From Anthracocystis setariae (lineage: Eukaryota; Basidiomycota; Ustilaginomycetes; Ustilaginales; Ustilaginaceae): a stretch of 64,000 nt of DNA. Positions within the stretch are counted from its first letter, which is position 1; the number at the start of each line of letters is the position of its first letter. Location of the stretch: positions 1,054,001 to 1,118,000 of the forward strand of contig CAKMXJ010000003.1 of assembly GCA_928724745.1 (NCBI GenBank). Reading direction: 5' to 3'. The notes under the pieces were generated by a model, which saw only the letters and a list, made by a program, of their open reading frames with translations, made no database searches and had not been told where the DNA came from. Shown here piece by piece: positions 20,101-29,001 of the stretch. Made by a program: the position numbers and the translations under genes.

Positions 20101-21562
20101 TGACGGGCGCGATTTCCTCGGCAGAGCTGTCTTCGGAGTCATGTTGATCGTCATCGGAAGAACCTTGGTCGCTGTCGTCGTCCTCTGCAGCGATAGCGGG
20201 GAAGGAGAGAGTGATGGCGGGCAGCTGAGAGACAGGATCAATCTTGTTGAAGGAGGCACGCAGCTTGAGGCTGGAAGCGAGATCCTCGAGGAATCGTTTG
20301 TCCTTGTTGGGCAAATCGGCGGGGACCATGAGCTCTGTGGCAGCACCGGCTGGGTCGTGGCGGCGGGCCATGACGAAAGCGTGGACTTTGTCGAAAAGGG
20401 CCTTCTGGGGTTTGGTAAGGACCAAACCGCCTTTGGCCTTGGCCTGGGAGATGGCCTTGTTTTTCTTGGAGACCTTGGCCTTGTGGGTGGCGGTGTCGCC
20501 GTAGTCGCGCTCGAATTGCTCCATTTCGAAGTTGCAGAGCTCGGTGAGGATCAACTCGAGACGATCGGTTCGAAGGGTGCCGCTTTCGTTGAGATAACCG
20601 CCGGCAATGGGGAGGATGTTCTTGTAGATACCAAAGAGGAGATCCATGGCACCTTCGTTGATATGCAGACCGGGCAAATGGGGAAGGAAATCGTTTCCGA
20701 CAAAGATGTTGAGAAGGATGAAATCGTCGATGATCCTTTCGAAATCGTAAGGGAAGGGAAGGGATGAGCGCAGATCCTGGAATTCGAGATCGAGGTATTC
20801 TCGGAAGAGGGAAAGGTGGAGCAGGAAGAAGTTCTGCGATTCGAGAGAGCCCTTGGACTTGCGACGAGGACCAAATTGGACCTCTTCTCGCAAGAGACAG
20901 AAGTGGGGGTCGTGACTAAGCAGGCCGAGCATGATGAGATCGGCGTCGAGGCCGTAGAGACAGTGGCGGACGTTGGGGTTGTAGTGCGGCTGGGCTTTGG
21001 AGAGACGGATGTACTCCATGATCTTGTGCTCGCCCTCACCGGGAACGTCATGTCCGGAGAGGATGACCTGGACGTTTCGCCAATCAGCATCCTCGGTGAT
21101 CTTTTTGGCAATAAAGTACTCGAGTTGTTGAGAAAGCTTGGCCATGAACGGTGTACCTGGAGTGATGCAGTTGGAGTCAAAGGCTTCTTCTTCAGGTAGG
21201 ACTTCGCCACGACGCTCGGCCTTGTCCTTGATCTCCTTGGCCTCCTTGGCGGTTCGGAAACGACGAGAGCGCTGTTGGTTCATCTTGGCTCGTGGAGCGA
21301 CACCATCGACGGCGAGGAAGAAGACCTTTTTGGGTTTGATCTTGTGGAAGAGATGCTCTATATATGCAAAGACGGCTAAAAAGATTTGTGTCTCTGTGAT
21401 ACGGAAAGAGGCATCGTTGTCGTTTGGATGGGAGCAATTGTGAATGATGCCATTCATGTCGAGGTAGAGGTTGTCGAACTCGGGAATCTTGTTCTCCTCG
21501 ATGAGCTGACTGATGAGCGGGTAACGCTCCGACATGAAGCGGAAAAACTTGGGGATACCCAT
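17123..21562 (-). CDS. XRN1: 5'-3' exoribonuclease 1 (Xrn1/Kem1)
   Basis: Cytoplasmic processive exonuclease that degrades decapped, 5'-monophosphate RNA and so completes mRNA turnover. The protein has 1,479 residues in a single exon, close to yeast Xrn1 (about 1,530). It starts MGIPKFFRFMSERYPLISQ, as in Xrn1 orthologues. Visible catalytic residues are D35 (LYLDMNGIIH) and D86 (AVDGVAPRAKMNQQRSRRF). K93, Q97, R100 and R101 form the 5'-phosphate pocket. VPGEGEHKIMEYIR and YGLDADLIMLGLL follow. An acidic linker lies near residues 465-490, then the D1-D3/SH3-like region. The final 250 residues are Gly/Ala/Pro/Gln-rich and end in RGG-type repeats (RGRGGRGGGRGHGG) that may bind RNA or be methylated. 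It diverges from the LON gene. Confidence 0.97.
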   Translation of the reverse strand: MGIPKFFRFMSERYPLISQLIEENKIPEFDNLYLDMNGIIHNCSHPNDNDASFRITETQIFLAVFAYIEHLFHKIKPKKVFFLAVDGVAPRAKMNQQRSRRFRTAKEAKEIKDKAERRGEVLPEEEAFDSNCITPGTPFMAKLSQQLEYFIAKKITEDADWRNVQVILSGHDVPGEGEHKIMEYIRLSKAQPHYNPNVRHCLYGLDADLIMLGLLSHDPHFCLLREEVQFGPRRKSKGSLESQNFFLLHLSLFREYLDLEFQDLRSSLPFPYDFERIIDDFILLNIFVGNDFLPHLPGLHINEGAMDLLFGIYKNILPIAGGYLNESGTLRTDRLELILTELCNFEMEQFERDYGDTATHKAKVSKKNKAISQAKAKGGLVLTKPQKALFDKVHAFVMARRHDPAGAATELMVPADLPNKDKRFLEDLASSLKLRASFNKIDPVSQLPAITLSFPAIAAEDDDSDQGSSDDDQHDSEDSSAEEIAPVKPAGAKPEADVAVDRVLGRYLKAKVDTASDDEVDLEEDYKKRLDAQMTAWKKDYYKDKLEIDYNDDESMSKLAFRYVEGLQWVLHYYYDGVASWGWFYDYHYAPKISDLKNVGQMKFEFTLGKPFRPFDQLMGVLPALSSQHIPSAYRDLMTDPNSPIIDFYPTNFEADLNGKKQDWEAVVKIPFIDEKRLLDALNKREVYLGIEERKRNGAGHSREFTYNEEEETFFPSSLPGTFPDLVHCRARVNNFDLPTLDGLHLVKGLTKGVELGVRALAGFPSLKTLPHYGRLGHHGVNIFQSDSKGVSMVVTIENAYEDAKTESIANAMIGKRAFLNWPFLTEGLVVGVSDNLFRYEMGIVGGQQKVVANPHQGASLSDFHRKAERAEYTYSKRMGVLVGDVEVLVHIRPLKGLKRLEDGAFIKDYEENSKKEVDQAVQVTVTNVVHDDARFLESPAKPIREEYPDKTRVFFLGANAYGTPAHVVGSTEESLAIEVAFFPNQAKENAHLRNLVAQRARVQYLPSYQVAKKCGITSLALAKLTSSMMLAWKDQKVNVGLSLKFEAKGEKVLGYSRKSAAGWEFSDKTLELVKEYVQTFPEIAAMLSHKSGVDITRASQIWEESLVDEKMTALKAWIKAKGVRELETVPLYAEQLSKETVQNIEAFTARLVDTRTAIGAASAVKRIYIKGIPRTALLKPSHAPFRLQAQRFELGDRVIMVQDSGNVPLSARGVVVGINSNSLEVVFDVPFLSGTTLNDRCAPYKGATVSFVSVLNLSQPQFVCAGTSGVGDTSASVGSALERTLGPIGGTGHSSSGGAQGNGAHGYGAGASSYRPPNAFTPSAVVQNGAGRGGSTQILQRPPQRHAPVSQEVAFSGVASGTHKPTKAASQTKVEEINPIMAALGIRPPSAQTNGHGHHGHGQGHGAPARGAARGGARPHVAPRPPSAAIAANQPAAGAVAQTHAQALRGRGGRGGGRGHGGPGRGAPRDGRGGAAAQ

Positions 21563-22913
21563 GGTGGTAAAAGATGTTGAAGAGAGAAGGAAGATGGTGT
21601 GGAAAGCCGTCTTGTACAGAAGAGAGTGGATCGATATCCAAGCGTGTTGAAGCGATGGCCGAAAGAGTACGAAGCTGGAAAGCAGACAAAGCCAGATGGA
21701 AGAGCTTGATTAGCTTGAATTCGAGCGGGACGATGATATAAGCAGCTGAACCTGGTGTTGAATCGTTCGGAGAGTGCAGATGCAGATGTATGTCTTGGAC
21801 CAACAAGGTGAGATACAATGAATGCGACGTCGAGCTGGACGAAAAAAGGAACAAGGCAAGCGTAGAAAAGAAAGAACGACCGAATCGAACCGGGGGCAAA
21901 AGCTGCTGGACGGAGGCGAAAAGCCGATGGAGGAAGGGAACGAGAATGGTGCGGTCGCTGTAACGAGCAGATGGGGCCGATGCGAGCGAGTTCCCTTACC
22001 CCCCCCACAGCCCTGCAGTACTGCACTGTACCGTGACTGCAGTCTCTCTCTCTCTCTCTCTCTCTCTCTTCTTGTTCTTGCGTCTCAACAACGCTTTCTG
22101 TGGCGGGCTGAGTTGAGTTAGGGTCCTTGGCTCACTGACCTCTTCATCCGTCCGCCCGCGCCACCCGAGTCAAATTGTTGAGCCCATGATACTCTAACAC
22201 TGTCAAAATTGAGCTGAAAATACGCATGTGATCGACTGCGCTTTCGCGGCTTTTCCGGCAGATTCAATTCCTCCTCCACATTGCGGGCGGTCTCTGAGAA
22301 TACAGTAGTGGGTGTGAGATTTGTTGCTTCTGCCATGTCTAGGATGGCCATAGGCTACTGGAAGCACATCTGGAGAGCTGCAAGCCGTTCGAGAGTGACA
22401 ACAACGAAAGAGAAAGATGAGCCTGATGGAAACGCAAAGCCATGCGGAGGAGGATCCGATATGTATAGAGCAAGCAGATGGAGAGGTCGTTTGACTGAGC
22501 CTCCCTCCCTAATTTCCGAGGCGGCCAAAGTGGCAGTCAACTACAGTATAATATATAATTCAGAGCTGAGGAACGAGTCAACGGCAATAAATCGTAGGTA
22601 TTACAGTAATAAGCGACCGTTGAAGCCTCTGCCAATCATATTAAATATGCTCATGCAATCAATCAATCAATCCATCACAATTTCATTCTCGCATCTTCGA
22701 CCCAAACCGGTTGTCTATCAAACATCCTTCATCTATTCTTGCATCAAGAGTCACCAACTAACACATCATCCCTCATCCACCGTCTCGGTCTGCATTCCTT
22801 GTGCACTCGTAGCTCTTCCAAGTCGTCAACGAGCGCATCCCTCCCGAGCCGCACCCAGGCCAAGCTTGGCGCGACTAGGCACAGCTTGGCTTCCTATTCG
22901 TATCTACGTCACT
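21563..22913. promoter_or_regulatory. shared divergent promoter region of XRN1 and LON
   Basis: 1,351 bases between two head-to-head genes. It contains a 29-base CT repeat (22042..22070), a C run near 21999..22006, and TACAGTA motifs at 22301..22307, 22542..22548 and 22602..22608. A 77-codon minus-strand frame (22118..22351) is discussed among the findings. The open frame upstream of the LON ATG is probably chance. Confidence 0.55.
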
Positions 22914-25900
22914 ATGATCCCTACACAACGGCTGGCTACCGCCCGCGCCATCCATTGGCGCACAGCCGCCCTCAGCGCCCACGCAGCGAGCAAAGCATGC
23001 CTCTCTTCCTTCATCTACCACAAGCCTGTATTGCGGCTTCCCTCCGACACGCATCGTCCCCTCCTTGCTCGCTCAATTTCAGCACGCGCGCTGTTTACTT
23101 CGCCATCTCAGTGTCTTCCGCGCTCCAAGAAGATAGACAAGCTTCTCAGGCACCACGGCGAGCTTGAAGGCGAAGAGACCAACGTGGAGCATGACGACGA
23201 AAACCGAAATGAATCGCAAGAATCAGGTTCCAAAGCCGAGTCTTCCTCTTCCGGCGCCAGATCAACTACTGGCGGAGCTGGCGCCTCCGGTTCCGGTTCT
23301 GGTTCTGGATCTAGCTCTAGCTCCAGTGGCTCCAGCTCCGGCTCAGGCTCAGGTTCGGGTTCGGGTTCGGGCTCGGGCTCAGGCAACTCGATCGCTCGCT
23401 CCACCGTGCCCTCCGTATACCCACAAGTTCTCGCACTTCCCATCACTCGTAGACCTCTCTTTCCTGGTTTCTACAAGGCCGTCGTGATCAAGAACCAGGC
23501 AGTTTGCGCCGCGATCAAGGAGTCGCTCAAGCGTGGTCAGCCCTACATCGGCGCCTTCTTGCTCAAGGACGAGGAGGAGGACGCCGATGTCATCACTGAT
23601 TTGACCAAAGTGCACAAGGTCGGTGTCTTTGCCCAGGTCACAAGCGTCTTCCCTGTCCAGGGCGGAGGTCAGTCTGGCGCCAAGAAGACCAAAGACGACG
23701 ACATGGACGAGCAAGAGGAAGGCATCACCGCTGTTCTCTACCCACACCGCCGCATTCGCATCGACGACCTCATCACACCAACCGGAGAGACCATCCCTTC
23801 ACCACCCCCAGGCACAGAGGGCGCCGGTCCCGCCAATCCAATCAGTGACGAAGCAGCAAACCAAGCTGTCAAGGCCGCCTCCATCGCCAAGGTACACGAG
23901 ATTCAGCACGAGGCTCGCGATGACGGCATCCTCCCCGAAGTCAACGATGCATCCGCCGCTCACTTGCAACACAACACACCGCCATCTCCCCCCAAGCCGG
24001 CTGATGCACAGACGACGAGCCCCCAAGCCAACGACGCAGTCGACGATAGCCACGATATGCCTTCACACTCTGCGCCTTTCCAGACCTCGTTCCTCCAGGA
24101 CTATGCCGTCTCGCTCGTCAACGTCACCAACCTCGCCGCTGCTCCGTACGACAAGCGCAACGATCAGTACATTCGCGCTGTCATGTCGGAACTCATCAGC
24201 GTCTTCAAGGACATCGCTCAGCTCAACCCCTTGTTCCGTGACCAGATCGCCAACTTCTCCATCTCGCAGGGCGCCGGAAACGTGTTTGAGGAACCCGAGA
24301 AGCTTGCCGACTTTGCTGCTGCAGTGTCTACCGGCGAAGTGGGCGAGTTGCAGGCCGTGCTCGAGGCACTCGACGTCCGCGAGCGACTCCAAAAGGCATT
24401 AGTCGTCCTCAAGAAGGAGCTCATGAATGCTCAGCTCCAGAGCAAGATCAGCAAGGACGTCGAATCCAAGATCCAGAAGCGTCAACGCGAGTATTACCTC
24501 ATGGAGCAGCTCAAAGGCATCAAAAAGGAGCTCGGCATCGAGAGCGATGGTAAGGACAAGATGGTGGAGAAGTTCCGCGAAAAGGCCGGCGAACTCAACA
24601 TGCCCGAGGCTGTACGCAAGGTGTTTGATGAAGAGCTCAACAAGCTTCAGACACTCGAGCCCGCTGCCAGCGAGTTCAATGTCACTCGAGGCTACCTTGA
24701 CTGGCTCACCAGCATTCCTTGGGGTGTCCACTCGCCCGAAAACTATTCCATCTCCAATGCTATCGGTGTTCTCGATGAGGACCACTACGGTCTCTCGGAC
24801 GTCAAGGATCGCATCCTCGAATTCCTGGCTGTAGGCAAGCTCAAGGGGACGGTTGAGGGCAAGATCATTTGCTTGGTAGGACCTCCCGGTGTCGGTAAAA
24901 CCTCGATCGGCAAGTCGATTGCGCGAGCCGTCGAGCGGCAATTCTTCCGCTTCAGTGTGGGTGGTCTCAGCGACGTGGCCGAGATCAAGGGTCACCGTAG
25001 AACCTACGTCGGAGCCATGCCAGGTAAGGCGATCCAGGCACTTAAAAAGGTTGGCACCGAAAACCCACTTATCCTGATCGATGAGGTGGACAAAATCGGT
25101 CGTGGACACAACGGCGACCCTTCATCGGCTCTTCTCGAAATGCTCGACCCTGAGCAGAACGGTTCCTTCCTGGACCATTACATGGACGTGCCCGTCGATC
25201 TCTCGCGCGTGCTCTTTGTCTGCACTGCCAACACGCTCGACACCATTCCCCAGCCGTTGCTCGACCGTATGGAGGTGATGGAGGTTTCGTCGTATACGGC
25301 GGACGAGAAGCGTCACATTGCTCGCGGCTACCTTGCTCCACAGGCTAAAGAGGCTTCTGGTCTGCAAGATGCCAACATTGAGCTGCCAGACGAGACGATC
25401 GACTTCCTCATCAAGCATCACGCAAGGGAGAGTGGAGTGCGTGGCTTGCGCAAACTGTTGGAGAAGGTGTATCGCAAGATCGCGTTCGACATTGTCAAGC
25501 AGCACGGCGAGTCGGTGTTCCCTGAACCCAAGGAGGGCGAGCTCGCCCCAGCCAACACGGACGGCGGCTCAGCGACCAAGGAAGAGGCACCTTCGCCTTT
25601 CACCGAGCCATCCGCTTCCACTTGCACTTCTGCCGATACTGCCTCGTCATCTTCGGTACCAGACAGCAAACCGTTGCAGGACGGCAAGGTGCCTGGCAAG
25701 GATGCTGCGCCTGAGGGCCCGGCCAAGGTCACCACGGAGAAGCGTCAACCCATGGCAGTGCCCAAGGACGTCAAGGTTGTCATCACCACCGACAGCCTCC
25801 GCAAGTACCTTGGACCACCTGTTTACCACAAGGATCGTTTGTATACCAGCGTCATGCCTGCCGGTGTGTCGACTGGACTTGGCTACCTCGGCAACGGCTC

Positions 25901-26546
25901 TGGATCGCTGATGCCGATCGAGACCACCATCATGGCTGGTAAAGGTGGTCTTCAGCTGACGGGTAAGCTCGGAGATGTGATCAAGGAGTCTGCGTCGATC
26001 GCGCTGTCATGGATGAAGACCAATGCGCATGAACTTGGGATTGTCAAGGATGCCAACGACAACCTGCTGGAGAACAAGGATGTGCATTTGCATATGCCTG
26101 AAGGCGCTATCGGCAAGGAAGGCCCTTCTGCGGGTGTGGCGTTCACAGTTTCGCTCACCTCGTTGCTCACCAACCGATCGGTAGCACCCACACTGGCTAT
26201 GACGGGAGAAGTGTCTCTGCGTGGTATGGTGCTGCCCGTTGGTGGTCTCAAGGAGAAGCTTCTGGCGGCTCACCGAGCGGGTATTACCAAAGTGATCCTG
26301 CCAGCACAGAACCAGCCTAACGTCGAGGCGGATGTTCCCAAGGCAGTATTGGACGACTTGGAAGTGCATTACGTGAGCAACGTGTGGTCGGCGCTCAATC
26401 ACGCGTTTGGTCAAGGACCGTGGACAGCCAAGGCGAAAGAAATGGAAGAGATGGAGCGAAAAGAAGCCATCGCACCAAGTGCTGCAGCGCCAAAGCACAA
26501 GATCATGGAGGATGACGGCGCAAGTCAGGACCAGCCTGTCAACTAG
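22914..26546 (+). CDS. PIM1: mitochondrial ATP-dependent Lon protease
   Basis: AAA+ serine protease of the mitochondrial matrix that degrades damaged proteins and supports mtDNA maintenance. The ATG at 22914 ([15 protein letters not shown]) gives 1,210 residues with an Arg/Ser/Ala-rich, acid-free N-terminus typical of a matrix-targeting presequence. A Ser/Gly-only linker (about residues 128-160) precedes the Lon N domain ([21 protein letters not shown]). The AAA+ domain has Walker [10 protein letters not shown] near residue 656 and Walker [12 protein letters not shown] near 719. The protease domain has catalytic Ser1072 in GPSAGVAF and Lys1113 in [14 protein letters not shown]. Compared with bacterial Lon (about 780 residues) it has large insertions in the N domain (about 290-360) and between ATPase and protease (about 865-940). 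Confidence 0.96.
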   Translation: MIPTQRLATARAIHWRTAALSAHAASKACLSSFIYHKPVLRLPSDTHRPLLARSISARALFTSPSQCLPRSKKIDKLLRHHGELEGEETNVEHDDENRNESQESGSKAESSSSGARSTTGGAGASGSGSGSGSSSSSSGSSSGSGSGSGSGSGSGSGNSIARSTVPSVYPQVLALPITRRPLFPGFYKAVVIKNQAVCAAIKESLKRGQPYIGAFLLKDEEEDADVITDLTKVHKVGVFAQVTSVFPVQGGGQSGAKKTKDDDMDEQEEGITAVLYPHRRIRIDDLITPTGETIPSPPPGTEGAGPANPISDEAANQAVKAASIAKVHEIQHEARDDGILPEVNDASAAHLQHNTPPSPPKPADAQTTSPQANDAVDDSHDMPSHSAPFQTSFLQDYAVSLVNVTNLAAAPYDKRNDQYIRAVMSELISVFKDIAQLNPLFRDQIANFSISQGAGNVFEEPEKLADFAAAVSTGEVGELQAVLEALDVRERLQKALVVLKKELMNAQLQSKISKDVESKIQKRQREYYLMEQLKGIKKELGIESDGKDKMVEKFREKAGELNMPEAVRKVFDEELNKLQTLEPAASEFNVTRGYLDWLTSIPWGVHSPENYSISNAIGVLDEDHYGLSDVKDRILEFLAVGKLKGTVEGKIICLVGPPGVGKTSIGKSIARAVERQFFRFSVGGLSDVAEIKGHRRTYVGAMPGKAIQALKKVGTENPLILIDEVDKIGRGHNGDPSSALLEMLDPEQNGSFLDHYMDVPVDLSRVLFVCTANTLDTIPQPLLDRMEVMEVSSYTADEKRHIARGYLAPQAKEASGLQDANIELPDETIDFLIKHHARESGVRGLRKLLEKVYRKIAFDIVKQHGESVFPEPKEGELAPANTDGGSATKEEAPSPFTEPSASTCTSADTASSSSVPDSKPLQDGKVPGKDAAPEGPAKVTTEKRQPMAVPKDVKVVITTDSLRKYLGPPVYHKDRLYTSVMPAGVSTGLGYLGNGSGSLMPIETTIMAGKGGLQLTGKLGDVIKESASIALSWMKTNAHELGIVKDANDNLLENKDVHLHMPEGAIGKEGPSAGVAFTVSLTSLLTNRSVAPTLAMTGEVSLRGMVLPVGGLKEKLLAAHRAGITKVILPAQNQPNVEADVPKAVLDDLEVHYVSNVWSALNHAFGQGPWTAKAKEMEEMERKEAIAPSAAAPKHKIMEDDGASQDQPVN

Positions 26547-26702
26547 ATACGCTACTGTAGATGTGATCACCGCTCATCCTCGTTCTTTGGCTTGTGTGCA
26601 ATCAACGGCAAATGAAAAACGATTTCAAAGCTGGGCGGTTGGAAGTGTGAGATGGAGCTTGGATTGCGTTTAGTGTGAGTTGGAGGGTTAGGGTGAGGAT
26701 CA

Positions 26703-26919
26703 CTAGCGGGGGCAAGTGCACTGCTGGTCTTTGGGGACGTTGGCGAAGACTTGGTCGATGTGTTTGCCACAGCCTCTCCAGGTGGTCTTTCCGCACTTTT
26801 CGCCTGTGTAGTTGCAGCATGGAGGGTAAAAGGAGAAAGGGGTTTGTTCTGGTTAGTATGTGTGTCTACGTGGGTTTGAGCGTGGGGATGGTGGGGGGAT
26901 ATGTACAGGTGGCGGCCAT
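26703..26919 (-). CDS. tiny spliced CxxC-type protein, 37 residues
   Basis: Exon 1 is 26907..26919 (ATGGCCGCCACCT) and exon 2 is 26703..26803. The 103-nt intron (GTACAT..ACACAG) has a perfect TACTAAC branch motif at 26852..26858. The joined product is MAATCEKCGKTTWRGCG, then KHIDQVFANVPKDQQCTCPR, 37 residues and a stop. The Cys pattern CEKC..GCGKH..CTC could bind one zinc. I recall very short eukaryotic proteins with the CEKCxKTTWxGCGxHID signature in plants, animals and fungi, function unknown; this is memory, not a search. Exon 1 is so short that the gene is easily missed. It converges on LON with 156 bases between stops. Confidence 0.85.
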
Positions 26920-27371
26920 GCAGGAGTTGACGAGGTTGTCCGAGGTGAAGAAAGCCATGATTGACAAGTTTGGTGTTGGAATGGGTTTGGGTTGCAGGAT
27001 GTGATGGTCAGAAGGGAGGAAGGACAAGTGGTGTCGAGGTGGTTGGATGTCGTTCGACTCGTTGGGTGGAGCAACCCAGAGCTAGACAAAAGGTGCGCGC
27101 ACGGTCAATTCGCATACGCACGCTGAGCAGTGAGCCAGTTCGGCTACTTGCAAGGCAGCGGCAACTTTCCTGATTTTAAACCTTTTTTTTCTTTTTCTTT
27201 TTTTTCTTTTCTTTCTCTCTGGATTTGATCAATTCAAGAAAAAGTAGCCGCTTCTCACCTTCACATTTATCACCACCAACGATCTTGTATCCGGGCCTTG
27301 GACGCTACTGGATTCGCTCTTCTGCATCTCCGAGGTCACTCCAAGCTGCTCCTGTCAGCTTGATCGGCGCT
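26920..27371. promoter_or_regulatory. divergent promoter region with pyrimidine tract
   Basis: 452 bases between the 37-residue gene (-) and the small Ser-rich gene (+). A T/C-only tract (about 27178..27221, mostly T with single C) lies on the plus strand. No gene seen. Confidence 0.5.
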
Positions 27372-27776
27372 ATGGCTGCCTCCACATCAACTTCACGCCC
27401 CTCTGCGACGACGACGACGGCTAGCAAGACAGGGTCCAAGATGAGATCCTCCTCACACCCATCCTCCAGTATTTCGTCATCCGCATCGTCCTCCAAAGCA
27501 ACAAAGGTATCCTCCGCATCACTCGTGGTATCGGGTGCGAAGAAAGCGACAAGAACCGCCAAGTCCAAGAAGAGCAGCAAGTTCCGAGACTCGCAAAAGA
27601 GGGTGCAGCTCGACGGTCAAACTGCCCATCTCTTCATATCAGACCAGGCGAATGGATCCAAGGCGGAGGGTCAAGATCCTTTCTCGTACAACATGCCAAG
27701 CCAGGCAGACCAGAGGAGAACAAGGGCGCAGGTGGACGAAGCTGCGTTAGCGTTGGATCTCTTGATGAAGTCCTAG
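27372..27776 (+). CDS. small Ser-rich hypothetical protein
   Basis: Not recognised. The ATG at 27372 gives 134 residues; the frame extends upstream only from a TTG. The first 65 residues are almost entirely Ser, Thr, Ala and Lys. A basic stretch (KKATRTAKSKKSSKFRDSQKR) follows. The last 55 residues (VQLDGQTAHLFISDQ to ALALDLLMKS) are of normal complexity and look like the conserved part, ending in an amphipathic helix. The basic tract could serve as a nuclear signal. A pyrimidine-rich leader lies upstream and the stop is followed by an ordinary 3' region. Confidence 0.6.
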   Translation: MAASTSTSRPSATTTTASKTGSKMRSSSHPSSSISSSASSSKATKVSSASLVVSGAKKATRTAKSKKSSKFRDSQKRVQLDGQTAHLFISDQANGSKAEGQDPFSYNMPSQADQRRTRAQVDEAALALDLLMKS

Positions 27777-28392
27777 TGTCTTGTCAAGCACCGGACTTGC
27801 TTCGAGTCCAGCCAACCTCACTTTGACCGTATACCATACGACTTTCCTTAATAATAGGGGTTCTATGTTTCTCCTTATGCCTCGCTATCTATACCCGACT
27901 CACTCGTCGCACTTGAACCGTCTAAGCACCTTGCATTTGCATTTGTATACATACTCTCATAACCGAACTCGTGCGTGTCAACAGCTTCAGGACTCATTCC
28001 AATCTACTGTAACAGCACATGTTTCATCATCTGGATAGACAGCCGCCTCGGTGTGTTGAGTGCAACATAGCGAGGAAGCCATCGAGGTTGGTTGGCGAAG
28101 TTGAGTCGAAATTGTTAGCACGTAAGGTCGCACATCTTTATGGCTTTTGGGGAAATTCTCGGCAGTCGGAGGGTGAGGTTTTGGATGAGCAGAACGAAGA
28201 AATGCGAAAAAGCACGAGGAATCGCGCAAGGAAAAGTCGCAACTGCCCAACCTGTATCTGGCTTGCAACGCATCGCTCGTTCCTCCCCATCATCGTATCA
28301 TCTCTGTCGCTATCGATCGCGTTCGACAACGGTTGCGTTTCAAACAAACCCACATACGATACGTAGCTTCGTCATCTTCGCACACAGAAACA
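27777..28392. other. intergenic region upstream of bS16m
   Basis: 616 bases between two plus-strand genes, with a TACTGTA motif at 28005..28011. It should contain the 3' end of the Ser-rich gene and the bS16m promoter. No gene seen. Confidence 0.5.
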
Positions 28393-29001
28393 ATGGTGGT
28401 TCGACTTCGACTTAGCCGTCAAGGCACACGCAACAATCCATTCTACCACCTCGTGGCGATCAACGATTCCAAACCACGCGATGCTAGACCTATTGAGAAA
28501 CTCGGCGAATACGATCCCATCCCACGTCCTCCCGCCTCGTCAGCTCGGCTACCAACCCCGTTCATCGGCTCCGCATCCTCCTCTTCCTCAGTCAACGAAG
28601 GACCAGGTCATGGCACACTGATGACCTCCGGCCTCCCCAAAGAAACTAAAAAACCCATCCAGTTGCAGAAACGTCTCGAATGGAACGAAAATAGGATCAA
28701 ATACTGGCTCAGTGTCGGTGCCCAGCCAAGTAAGCCCGTAGCGAGGCTGTTGGATAGAGTAAGTTATCCCCCCCCCCTCCCCCTTTTTTATTTTGTCGGT
28801 TTGCGGGAAGAAGGTGGTGGACAAGTACTGACGGTTTGCGTTATTCTACCAATGTGCTTGCAGGCCGGATTGGTGCCTGAAGGCGTGCATTACAAGGGAA
28901 TCTTCCGTCCCCATCCCATCGAAGAACTTCGTCCGTCACAGTTGTCACAGTCGTCAAAGTCGTCAAAGTCGTCAAAGTCGAAAGTCAAAGCTTCGCGATA
29001 A
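28393..29001 (+). CDS. MRPS16: mitochondrial small-subunit ribosomal protein bS16m
   Basis: Structural protein of the mitochondrial 30S-like subunit. Exons 28393..28758 and 28864..29001 give 167 residues. The start VVRLRLSRQGTRNNPFYHLVAIN and the later LEWNENRIKYWLSVGAQPS, VARLLDR and AGLVPEG are the S16 signature. Bacterial S16 is about 80-90 residues. Here an insertion of roughly 43 residues (about 46-88, Ser/Pro/Gly-rich) sits between the YDPIP loop and the QLQKRLEW strand, and a C-terminal tail has a repeated SSK motif (28948..28980). The 105-nt intron (GTAAGT..TGCAG) is phase 0, a multiple of three and free of in-frame stops, so an unspliced message would also be translatable. Confidence 0.93.
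   Translation: MVVRLRLSRQGTRNNPFYHLVAINDSKPRDARPIEKLGEYDPIPRPPASSARLPTPFIGSASSSSSVNEGPGHGTLMTSGLPKETKKPIQLQKRLEWNENRIKYWLSVGAQPSKPVARLLDRVSYPPPLPLFYFVGLREEGGGQVLTVCVILPMCLQAGLVPEGVHYKGIFRPHPIEELRPSQLSQSSKSSKSSKSKVKASR

Noticed and set aside
22281..22913. N-terminal extension of LON by 211 codons
   Set aside because: The added sequence has no ATG-led matrix presequence character and reads like promoter and leader DNA; MIPTQRL at 22914 gives a good mitochondrial targeting start.
26684..26694. Telomerase RNA template
   Set aside because: Only an 11-base telomere-like match, no EMI1-like host gene, and too little space before LON for a long RNA.
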